Shown in pieces: positions 43,272-50,708 of a stretch of 55,329 nucleotides of DNA. Numbering within the stretch: the stretch's first letter is position 1; every line of letters starts with the position of its first letter. Origin of the DNA: Ferroacidibacillus organovorans (GTDB lineage: Bacteria > Bacillota > Bacilli > Alicyclobacillales > SLC66); assembly GCF_001642725.1 (NCBI RefSeq), contig NZ_LSUQ01000013.1:1-55329 (forward strand), given 5' to 3'. The notes beneath the pieces are model-generated. The model saw only the letters and a program-made list of their open reading frames with translations, was not told the origin of the DNA and searched no databases. The position numbers were made by a program, and so were the translations under genes.

Positions 43272-44776
43272 GGTATAGCTGGTGCACTGCTTGAGGATGA
43301 AGCGCTAGAGCCGCCTCCGCCCATAAGTGAGGATAACAAGCTCATCTGTGACTGACTGTGCGCTAATGCGGTATTCAACGCATTGAGTTGGGCAGCGAAG
43401 TTCTGGACTTGCGCAGTAATTTGTTGATTAACTGTGGTCAAATAGTTTGAGATCGACGTTTGCTGCGCGCTGATGCTTGTCAATTCGGTTCCGATCTCAC
43501 CAGAACCAGCGATCGTTCCGTACCTGCTTAGCATCGTGGATACGTTCCCTAGAAGACCGCTTACGGGATATGCACTGGATGAGGTAATACCACTCACAAC
43601 GCCAAAGAAAGATTCAACAGCATTTTGATTTGAAGTGAGAGCTTGTGTAAACAAGGTCTGTCCGTTCTGGAGGGGTGCGCCACCAGCCTGAAACCCTGCA
43701 GAGGGTTGAAATTCGAGATGGCCTGTTGTGGGATCTGTGACAATTCCGATTTGCGCAAGCGCAGAAATTGTCCCACTCCCAACAGATTGATTGAGCGAAT
43801 TGGGCAGTTCAAAAAGTAATTGATTTGTGACCCCGTCTGAAAAAAGAGGGCCAACACTAGCTGCTGTATTACCGCTAGCAGGAGTATACGCTGTGCCACT
43901 GTGTATAAGATCGATGAGAGAGTTATAGGCGGACATCCACGATTGTACAGATTGAATCACACTGCTTGTATTCTGGGAAATTTGAACTGACGATGTCCCT
44001 CCTGACTGCAGTGCAGTGAATGTGACGTCAGGAATCGCATTGGAAAATGTATTGGTCTGCGATTGGACATTGATTGAGCCATCGATTGTGGCAGCTGCGT
44101 TTTGGGCAGTGACGGTTGCTGTTGATGCGGAGAGCTGGCTTGCACCTGTTGAAGTTGCTGAATCAGACAGTGTAAAGGAATTTGACAGACCCGTCTGTGT
44201 CGATTGAAACATCAACTCGTAAGGCGTTGAAGAACTTCCGGTATTGATTACGCTTGCTTGAACTGCGGTCGTCGCATTGTTCACGGCAGCTGCAATTGCT
44301 GAGAGACTCTCACCAGATGTTATTGAAATGGTGACTCCGCTTTGTCCACTTGGCGTGATTGAGAGACTTCCGCTTGCCAGTGTGGAACTTGCAGTGGCAG
44401 AAGACTGATGACCTGCCGTGGCTACATTGACTTGAGCCTGCGCGAGCTGTGTCACTGCGATCGTGTAGTTTGAATTAAGCGCACCCGCTGTAGCAGAAAC
44501 GGCAATGACCGCTGAATTTGAATTGGTAACATTGACAGGATTCCACGTTAATGTGCTTGCCAATGTATTACTCGCGTTTTGAAATGCGCTGAGCGCGGAC
44601 TGAAGCGATGTTAATGCGGTTTGCGTTCCGGACAGTGTGGCAAGCTCTGAAGTGGAAACACCGGTTAGTTGGGCAGTCAAAACCTTTTGCAGGTCCGTTG
44701 TATACTGCGTAACGGGAACGCCAATCCCACCTGGATTCGGAATTGTATTCAATTGTTGCAAGAGGTTGACGGACAT
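43268..44776 (-). CDS. fliD: Flagellar hook-associated protein 2 (filament cap)
   Basis: 502 aa. The FliD N-terminal domain is recognisable in DLQKVLTAQLTGVSTSELAT and LTSLQSALSAFQNASNTLAS, and the FliD central YTIAVTQLAQAQVN. The C-terminus (QQTSISNYLTTVNQQITAQV, LNALNTALAHSQSQMSLL) is the FliD coiled-coil. The cap folds flagellin at the filament tip. AAGGAG precedes the ATG. Ser/Thr/Gln-rich composition, common in exported flagellar proteins. Confidence 0.9.
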   Translation of the reverse strand: MSVNLLQQLNTIPNPGGIGVPVTQYTTDLQKVLTAQLTGVSTSELATLSGTQTALTSLQSALSAFQNASNTLASTLTWNPVNVTNSNSAVIAVSATAGALNSNYTIAVTQLAQAQVNVATAGHQSSATASSTLASGSLSITPSGQSGVTISITSGESLSAIAAAVNNATTAVQASVINTGSSSTPYELMFQSTQTGLSNSFTLSDSATSTGASQLSASTATVTAQNAAATIDGSINVQSQTNTFSNAIPDVTFTALQSGGTSSVQISQNTSSVIQSVQSWMSAYNSLIDLIHSGTAYTPASGNTAASVGPLFSDGVTNQLLFELPNSLNQSVGSGTISALAQIGIVTDPTTGHLEFQPSAGFQAGGAPLQNGQTLFTQALTSNQNAVESFFGVVSGITSSSAYPVSGLLGNVSTMLSRYGTIAGSGEIGTELTSISAQQTSISNYLTTVNQQITAQVQNFAAQLNALNTALAHSQSQMSLLSSLMGGGGSSASSSSSAPAIP

Positions 44777-44803
44777 ACGCTCATCTCCTTAAGGTCTTAG
44801 GGA

Positions 44804-44829
44804 GGACTCGGGCGGTGAAGCCCGAGTCC
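44804..44829 (-). other. Strong hairpin between hag and fliD
   Basis: GGACTCGGGC and GCCCGAGTCC form a perfect 10-bp stem with a 6-nt loop. No T tract follows on either strand. It probably stabilises the hag mRNA 3' end or partly attenuates fliD. Confidence 0.5.
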
Positions 44830-44845
44830 ATCGTGTCTGCGAAGA

Positions 44846-45685
44846 TTAGCTAAGTAATTTGAGGATTGCTGCAGGCTGTTGTTGCGCCTGGCCAAGCATC
44901 GAAAGACCAACTTGCTGAAGAACTTGGTTCTGGCTGAACTGCGTATAGGCGGCCGCCATGTTCGTGTTCGTGATAACGGACTGCGCGTTTGAAAGGTTTT
45001 GCGATTCATTCTGAAGGCCGGTAATGCGATAGTTCAACTGATCCTGAACAGAGCCTAGGCTCGCTTGGTTGCTCGACAATAGGGAAATTGCCGATTGGAT
45101 TGCGGAAATTGCAGAAAGCGCAGCCGATTGGGATGTAATGTTGACAGATGCTGCAGATACGCCGAGTGAAGCTGACGTGATGTTATAAAGACTGAATGCG
45201 AGTTGGGACAGGCTAGATGAGTCAAACCCGACTTGCAATGTGACGACTGCGGAACTGGATCCATTGAGCAGGTGAATGGTGTTGAATTGTGTGCTGTTTG
45301 CCGTATTATCTACCTGAGAGACAAGGGCGTTCATCTCAGACTGCAGGTTGTTTAGATCCGCCGTATTCTGTGTTCCGTTGGCCGCTTCGACAGCAAGGCT
45401 GTTCATGGTTTGCAGAATGCCTTCGACCTGGTTCATCGAGCCTGTCGCAGTCTGAATCAAACTAACGCCTTGTTGAGCGTTTTGCACAGCTGTGTTGAGT
45501 CCGTTGACCTGGGAGGTCATCTGCTGGGAGATCGCATATCCAGCAGGATTGTCAGCAGCCGAGTTGATGCTGTTGCCAGATGATAATTGGGTGTAGGACG
45601 TGTTGATGTTGTTTTGAACGTAGTTCAAGTTGGACAAAATATTGGATGCTGCCGAGTTGTTGTTTACACTGAAATTGACTGACAT
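44846..45685 (-). CDS. hag: Flagellin
   Basis: 279 aa, a minimal flagellin with D0/D1 only. N-terminal NNNSAASNILSNLNYVQNNI and LSSGNSINSAADNPAGYAIS; C-terminal SVITNTNMAAAYTQFSQNQV and a final AILKLLS-type end. It is the filament subunit. It sits downstream of flgL with only 39 bp between, so it is probably read from the operon as well as from any local promoter; TATTAT/TATACA in the gap could be a -10. I see no sigma-28 consensus there. Its AUG is preceded by AGGAAGG. Confidence 0.94.
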   Translation of the reverse strand: MSVNFSVNNNSAASNILSNLNYVQNNINTSYTQLSSGNSINSAADNPAGYAISQQMTSQVNGLNTAVQNAQQGVSLIQTATGSMNQVEGILQTMNSLAVEAANGTQNTADLNNLQSEMNALVSQVDNTANSTQFNTIHLLNGSSSAVVTLQVGFDSSSLSQLAFSLYNITSASLGVSAASVNITSQSAALSAISAIQSAISLLSSNQASLGSVQDQLNYRITGLQNESQNLSNAQSVITNTNMAAAYTQFSQNQVLQQVGLSMLGQAQQQPAAILKLLS

Positions 45686-45724
45686 CTAGACACACCTTCC
45701 TGTATAATAGAATGGGGTAAAAAA

Positions 45725-46636
45725 TTAACCGTTTGGCAAATAGGTGACGAGAGATGGCAACAGGATGCTTGCGCCCATCTTCAACGCAGCCTGATAGACG
45801 GTCTGGTCTGTGTTGAATTGAGTAATGACTTGCGCCATGTTCGCGTCTTGGATCACCCCCTTATCCGTACTCAGTGTTTGTGCGTACGTTGATAACTGGT
45901 TTTGTAAAGCGGTCAATCGATCCTGCCTGGCACCTACAGAAGCATTAAGGTCGGAGACCTGGCTGATGTTTGCCTGCAGGTTTGAAAGATCGCTTTGCAG
46001 AGCTGCGTTTGTTCCTGACGCGAGGTCGCTCGCGATGTTTGAAAGTGTCGTCTGTAAGTCTTGCGTTGCCCCGCTTGGCGTCGATTGCATAATCGAAGTT
46101 GCCGTCACATTGATAGATACCTGGATGCCGTTTGCGACCGTGTATTGAATCGATCCTGACGCACCACTTGGTGAGGTTCCTGTCGATAATGCATAACTCG
46201 AAGGTTGGACCTGATCAGCAAAGCCCCCGAAGAGATAGCGATTCTCTACTTTCGTATTGAGCAATTGACCGAGATTGCTCACGTCACTTTGTGCGACGTT
46301 GGCAAGCGCCTGACGGGCAGAGGAACTCGCTGTTGGCGCGTTTAAACCTTCTAGTACAGTAGACTGCAGTGATTGCAGTGTGGTCATCATCGTTTGAAGT
46401 GTGTTACTCGAATTGCTGAGCCACATTTGACCTGCTGCAATCGTTCCTGAATAGGCTGTCGTCTCTGAAAGCGATGCGCGAATGGCCATATCTTGAGAAA
46501 CGGCTAAAGGATTGTCGGAAGGCTGATTTAACGTTTTGCCTGTTGAAAGCTCGAGTTGTAGTGTCTGCATGTTTGCGTTTGCTTGCGTTAAGTTGTATAA
46601 AAATTGGCTTTGCATCATGGACTCTGTGACTCGCAT
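45725..46636 (-). CDS. flgL: Flagellar hook-associated protein 3
   Basis: 303 aa. The N-terminal MRVTESMMQSQFLYNLTQAN and LELSTGKTLNQPSDNPLAVS are the FlgL signature, and VENRYLFGGF is the second one. The C-terminus (LSTYAQTLSTDKGVIQDANM) forms D0/D1 helices. It links hook to filament together with FlgK. It lies 13 bp after flgK. AGGGA precedes the start. Confidence 0.93.
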   Translation of the reverse strand: MRVTESMMQSQFLYNLTQANANMQTLQLELSTGKTLNQPSDNPLAVSQDMAIRASLSETTAYSGTIAAGQMWLSNSSNTLQTMMTTLQSLQSTVLEGLNAPTASSSARQALANVAQSDVSNLGQLLNTKVENRYLFGGFADQVQPSSYALSTGTSPSGASGSIQYTVANGIQVSINVTATSIMQSTPSGATQDLQTTLSNIASDLASGTNAALQSDLSNLQANISQVSDLNASVGARQDRLTALQNQLSTYAQTLSTDKGVIQDANMAQVITQFNTDQTVYQAALKMGASILLPSLVTYLPNG

Positions 46637-46649
46637 CTTTTTCCCTCCC

Positions 46650-48161
46650 TTATGGAACGATTCCTAACAAGGTCTGCATCATCGCATTAAACACGGTGAT
46701 ATATTTGGCGGCGGCTCCGTAAGCGTTTTGGTACTGAACCATGAGTGACGCCTGTTGGTTTATATCAACACTAGAAACGGACTGACGCAGTGTTGATGAC
46801 TGTTGAGCGAGCGCCTGAGCGGTCTGGGCGTTATTCTGAACATTTGCGGTTTCGTTTCCGAGTGAAGAAGTCATTTGTGAAATGAGTTGATCTAATGTTC
46901 CTGTTGCGCTTGTTGAAGAGCTTGTTCCACTCGGAGAAGCGATCGTGTAAGAAATTGTGTAGCTCGTATTTTGTTGTGAAGCTAAATAAGATGCAAAATT
47001 ACCGTTCCCGGTTTGGCCGGGAGGTGGGGCGTCAGAGGCCGGCACTGTGTTAGGTGTAATTCCGGAATTTACGCTAAGAATTGCATTGCCGAATGCGTCT
47101 GTTGTGACCGTAAAGAACTGCGGACTCGGTGTGCCTGAATTGATGGGGTAACCTGTAATCGTTGTTCCGCTCGAAGTCGTTCCTGGATTTGTAAATGTTG
47201 AACTGATCTGATTTGCGATACTGCTCAATTGCGATAAGTAATTTCCTGTATCCGTCAATCCCTGACTATCTCCGGCAATCTGTCCGCTGCCGATCAACAG
47301 GTTTACTGAACCTGGTGTTTGCCCCGAAGCGGGTGTTGTGGGCGAATTGATCATCGTTGTGGTAGACGTCCCTGTCGACGAATTGACGATGGTTACAGAG
47401 CCAATCATGACGTTAACCGCTTCGCTTGGTATCGTTCCTGTACCGGAAGGAGAAGGGAATGCATTTGAGGATTGAGTGATTGTGATATTCGCGAGCTTAG
47501 CCATTTTATCGAGAATTGCGCCTCGTTGATCAAGAAGCGTGTTTGGACTCTGTAAGTTCTTTTGGACTGCAAGTATTTGATTGTTTAGTGTTGCCACTTG
47601 CGTTGCATACTGGTTGAACTGCGTGTACTCCTGGGTCACTTGAGACTGAAGGTTGGTTTGAACGGTTTCTAATTGGCTCGTGATCGTTTGCAAGGTTTGC
47701 GCCAATCCTTGGCCTTGAGTAATCACAGATTGACGCGCGGCTGTGCTTGAAGGGTCAGTCGAGAGTGTTTGCCAAGATGCGAAAAATTGGTCGAGCGATG
47801 TTTGAACACTCATGGAACTAGGTTCATTGAGTATACCTTCAATTTGAGTGAGTATCGTTTGATGCGCATTATACATTGCAGAGGTGCCTTGATTTGCTCG
47901 ATCCTGCTCATTATAAAAAGCGTTGATTTGTCGCGATACGGATGTGATTGAGGAACCTTGTCCCATTTGTCCGCCTATGAGCAATCCAACCTGTGTGGAT
48001 GCTGGCGGGAAAGGCGTTGCTTCTGTCGCGTTAGCCGTCTCCTGCACGTAGCCAGGGGTATTAGCGTTTGCGATGTTATTTGCAATCACATCTTCGGTTT
48101 GTTGTGCGCTGTTCAGCGCGCTCATTCCTACATTTAGGGCGTAAAATGTTGATATGTTCAT
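46650..48161 (-). CDS. flgK: Flagellar hook-associated protein 1
   Basis: 503 aa. FYALNVGMSALNSAQQTEDV, ANNIANANTPGYVQE (the flagellar rod/hook N-terminal motif) and the C-terminal SSVDINQQASLMVQYQNAYG and AAAKYITVFNAMMQTLLGIV match FlgK. It forms the junction at the hook tip. It lies 13 bp after the flgN-like gene. The length is normal. Confidence 0.93.
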   Translation of the reverse strand: MNISTFYALNVGMSALNSAQQTEDVIANNIANANTPGYVQETANATEATPFPPASTQVGLLIGGQMGQGSSITSVSRQINAFYNEQDRANQGTSAMYNAHQTILTQIEGILNEPSSMSVQTSLDQFFASWQTLSTDPSSTAARQSVITQGQGLAQTLQTITSQLETVQTNLQSQVTQEYTQFNQYATQVATLNNQILAVQKNLQSPNTLLDQRGAILDKMAKLANITITQSSNAFPSPSGTGTIPSEAVNVMIGSVTIVNSSTGTSTTTMINSPTTPASGQTPGSVNLLIGSGQIAGDSQGLTDTGNYLSQLSSIANQISSTFTNPGTTSSGTTITGYPINSGTPSPQFFTVTTDAFGNAILSVNSGITPNTVPASDAPPPGQTGNGNFASYLASQQNTSYTISYTIASPSGTSSSTSATGTLDQLISQMTSSLGNETANVQNNAQTAQALAQQSSTLRQSVSSVDINQQASLMVQYQNAYGAAAKYITVFNAMMQTLLGIVP

Positions 48162-48174
48162 CGTTTTTCACCTC

Positions 48175-48492
48175 CTACGCTTTTTCTTGAAAGGAACGGG
48201 ATGCCATAATCGTGCCCATCATTTTCTCTGAGAGTTTTTCGGCCTGCTGAAGCAACTGCTGTTGGGTATCACACATTTTATAAAGTTTGCCAAGTTCATC
48301 TCGTTGAGATGCTGTCAGTTGCGTGTTTTGTGATTCGATCATTCGTACGGAACTGCATTGTTCTGCAATGTAATGCAGCAATACATCTGGCCGGTTTTCA
48401 ATCAATGCAGCTTTCGCATTTTCCAAAGATGTGCGCAATTTGTCGATCCACGAATCAATCGCGTTGCTATTTTCTACAAAATTCGCCGTCAT
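48175..48492 (-). CDS. flgN: FlgN-like flagellar chaperone
   Basis: 105 aa, helical (IDSWIDKLRTSLENAKAALI, LGKLYKMCDTQQQLLQQAEK). It sits between flgM and flgK, exactly where FlgN (YvyG) is found in bacilli, and has the FlgN size. FlgN binds FlgK and FlgL before export. Sequence alone is weak evidence. Confidence 0.65.
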   Translation of the reverse strand: MTANFVENSNAIDSWIDKLRTSLENAKAALIENRPDVLLHYIAEQCSSVRMIESQNTQLTASQRDELGKLYKMCDTQQQLLQQAEKLSEKMMGTIMASRSFQEKA

Positions 48493-48505
48493 TATGGTGA
48501 AAACC

Positions 48506-48778
48506 TCACATCTGGAATTTCGTTAGTTCGCTCGTGTTCATTATTTTTTGAGCGAGTGGACCCAAATCGATTACATAGGCGCCTTGGGCGATCGTCTGCT
48601 TTAATTGATCTAGTTCTTTTTGACGAGTTGCCGAAACCTTTTTTGAGTTTTCAGTCGCTACAGTTTGAGCTGTCTTTTCCTGTTTTACTTGATTCCCACG
48701 TTCTGCTTTAGTCTGGCTGTTTGTCCCGTGTTGAGCAGGTGTGGCGATCGACTTTGATAACGAATTAAAATTTGTCAT
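48506..48778 (-). CDS. flgM: Anti-sigma factor FlgM
   Basis: 90 aa. The C-terminal RQKELDQLKQTIAQGAYVID followed by LGPLAQKIMN is the sigma-28-binding helix region of FlgM; the N-terminal half is low-complexity and probably disordered, as usual. GAGGGGGT precedes the ATG. FlgM holds the flagellar sigma factor until the hook is complete. The gene immediately upstream encodes a sigma-70-like protein. Confidence 0.85.
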   Translation of the reverse strand: MTNFNSLSKSIATPAQHGTNSQTKAERGNQVKQEKTAQTVATENSKKVSATRQKELDQLKQTIAQGAYVIDLGPLAQKIMNTSELTKFQM

Positions 48779-48833
48779 CGGTGATCTACCCCCTCACTCC
48801 TATAATCGGTCGTATTTCGACTGATTTTGCGCT

Positions 48834-49388
48834 TTATCGCGATACATCCAATTTTTTTTTGAGTTTTTCTATGGTTTTTTGATAACGACGCGTAATGGTT
48901 GAGACAGCCACATCCAAAACGTAAGCAATTTCTGTGAAATTGTATCCATCCTTGATGTGCAAAGATAAAAGGAGTTGTTCATCATGACTCAATTCTTTTA
49001 ACGCATTCATAACGTCCATCCACAGTTCCTGATCAATGTTTCCGTCATCTGATGTAATATCAAGCGCGTGATCAATCGAGATCGTATTTGGCATTTGATA
49101 AGCCTGTAGTTTTTGTTGATAGGAGCGTGTGACTTTTACTGGATACGAATTGCGCACAGCGTCGCGCATAGCAAATTTGACTTGTTGGCGGAAGATGATA
49201 GCCAGCGCGTCAAAATCCCATGGACTACCTTCTTGATTTAGCCTCACACAAAACTGCCACCAACGATTTTTTGCGACCGCTATAAGGTCGTCCGCGTCAA
49301 TGATGCTACTCTTGCGAAGCTGAGTGTAGCGGTACGATAAACGTCGTATATAGGCGGTTTGTTCATCAGTTAATGAAAATAGATCCAT
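48834..49388 (-). CDS. Sigma-70-family protein heading the flagellar block
   Basis: 184 aa. Region 2-like DADDLIAVAKNRWWQFCVRL and region 4 ELSHDEQLLLSLHIKDGYNF-TEIAYVLDVAVSTITRRYQKTIEKL, a helix-turn-helix. It is shorter than FliA/SigD (about 250 aa) and lacks an obvious region 3. It directly precedes flgM, so it may be the FlgM target or a regulator of this block, but it is not a canonical SigD. The ATG has GGAGAG upstream. Confidence 0.72.
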   Translation of the reverse strand: MDLFSLTDEQTAYIRRLSYRYTQLRKSSIIDADDLIAVAKNRWWQFCVRLNQEGSPWDFDALAIIFRQQVKFAMRDAVRNSYPVKVTRSYQQKLQAYQMPNTISIDHALDITSDDGNIDQELWMDVMNALKELSHDEQLLLSLHIKDGYNFTEIAYVLDVAVSTITRRYQKTIEKLKKKLDVSR

Positions 49389-49508
49389 AGATGTTCTCTC
49401 CGTTGATCCGCTTCAATAGAATTGCAAACTATAAGATTTACCATATCACAAAAGGGGACGAAGTGTCTGAAGGAATCAATAATATATATCTAAAAATTCC
49501 GCCGATCG

Positions 49509-49536
49509 TTGCGCGAGAGGTGTGCGGTGGTATAAT
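49509..49536 (+). promoter_or_regulatory. hpf promoter
   Basis: TTGCGC (49509-49514), a 16-bp spacer and a perfect TATAAT (49531-49536), 30 bases before the hpf ATG. Confidence 0.65.
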
Positions 49537-49565
49537 AGGTGCATCTTCCACAGGGAGGCTAGCGT

Positions 49566-50123
49566 ATGAACATTCACATTCGTGGTGATCATCATTTGGA
49601 CGTCACGCAAGCTCTCAAGCAGTATGTTGAGAAAAAAGTGGGGCGCATGGAGCGCTATCTTGAGGCTTCGCAAGTGCACGATGTGTCAGTTACGATGAGT
49701 GTCACGCGCGGTATTCATACCGTTGAGGTCATGGTTCCGTTGGGACAAGCTATGCTCAGGGCGGAAGAACGCTCAGACGATATGTATGCGTCAGTCGATC
49801 TGGTGATGGATAAACTTGAAAAACAACTGGAGAAATATCGGCATCGCGCGGGTCAGAAAGTGGGGCACCGCCTTAAAGTAGAAGGTTTCAAAGCAAAAGA
49901 AGGTCCACGCGTAAGCGTGACGGATGAGCAACTGGAAGAAGATGAAGCGGATGTTGTGCGCGTGAAGCGTTTTGATATGAAACCGATGTATGTTTCTGAA
50001 GCGATTCTGCAAATGGATCTTCTCGGTCACGATTTTTTTGTCTTCGCGAATGCAGAGGATGAGAAAACGAGTGTCGTCTATCGCCGACGCGATGGACAAT
50101 TCGGATTGATCCAGTCGCTGTAA
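49566..50123 (+). CDS. hpf: Long-form ribosome hibernation promoting factor
   Basis: 185 aa. The N-terminal S30AE domain (NIHIRGDHHLDVTQALKQYV, YMSV-like strands, DDMYASVDLVMDKLEKQLEK) binds the 30S subunit. The C-terminal dimerisation domain (VVRVKRFDMKPMYVSEAILQ, GHDFFVFANAEDEKTSVVYR) makes 100S ribosomes. The long form is typical of Firmicutes. GGGAGGC precedes the ATG. As in B. subtilis (yvyD), it lies next to secA and prfB. Confidence 0.94.
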   Translation: MNIHIRGDHHLDVTQALKQYVEKKVGRMERYLEASQVHDVSVTMSVTRGIHTVEVMVPLGQAMLRAEERSDDMYASVDLVMDKLEKQLEKYRHRAGQKVGHRLKVEGFKAKEGPRVSVTDEQLEEDEADVVRVKRFDMKPMYVSEAILQMDLLGHDFFVFANAEDEKTSVVYRRRDGQFGLIQSL

Positions 50124-50272
50124 GACGGTATTTGCCGGGCAGTTTGATTTCGCGAGAGGCGTGAAACCTTGACAGGCTCCTTGCATACAACTAGAAAACA
50201 GGGCGTTTTTTCGACGGGGCTTTGTCGTTGAGACGCGTGTGATCGACGGTGTAATGTGAGGGAGTGAGAGGC

Positions 50273-50530
50273 GTGGGACTGCTTGTGTGGATCTTGCAGA
50301 TCATCGCTTTTCTCGTCGTCTGGAAGGTTGTTCATCTTCTTTATTGGAATGCGCGTAAATTGCTTGGCTCTCGGTCGCTGCTTTTGACAATGTTTGTTAC
50401 GTTTTGCATTGCGTTGTTGGCAGTGATCCTGTTTCACGCCTTTCACACCGTTTGGGCGGGCGTGTTGATTGCGGCGTTTGTTCTTGGAATCGGTAACGCA
50501 GAGTACGAGTTGAACCGTGAGGCGCCGTGA
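50273..50530 (+). CDS. Small hypothetical membrane protein
   Basis: About 85 aa. The GTG at 50273 has GAGGGAG about 8 bases upstream; the GTG at 50264 overlaps that site. Two or three hydrophobic segments (LLVWILQIIAFLVVWKVV, LLLTMFVTFCIALLAVILF, VWAGVLIAAFVLGIG). No family is recognised. It lies between hpf and secA and is followed by a terminator. Confidence 0.55.
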   Translation: MGLLVWILQIIAFLVVWKVVHLLYWNARKLLGSRSLLLTMFVTFCIALLAVILFHAFHTVWAGVLIAAFVLGIGNAEYELNREAP

Positions 50531-50570
50531 GTACGATGAAGCGCGTGACCTAGATATGCAGTGTGATGGT

Positions 50571-50600
50571 AAGGGAGGGGTCATGCGCCCCTCCCTTTTA
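50571..50600 (+). terminator. Intrinsic terminator before secA
   Basis: AAGGGAGGGG (50571-50580) pairs perfectly with CCCCTCCCTT over a short loop and ends in TTTT. Confidence 0.88.
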
Positions 50601-50602
50601 GG

Positions 50603-50632
50603 TTGCGCGCACTTAGGCGTACAAGGTACAAT
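50603..50632 (+). promoter_or_regulatory. Possible secA promoter
   Basis: TTGCGC (50603-50608), 18-bp spacer, TACAAT (50627-50632). The same -35 hexamer as hpf. Confidence 0.5.
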
Positions 50633-50708
50633 GCATTATTAGGGGACGTATGTCTCAACTGCGGTTTTGCAAATCGCCGCTGACAGCAGCGGAGGGAGTG
50701 AAGCCCAC

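Noticed and set aside
45686-45724. Sigma-28 promoter for hag
   Set aside because: The 39-bp gap has TATTAT/TATACA but not the TAAA-N15-GCCGATAA pattern.
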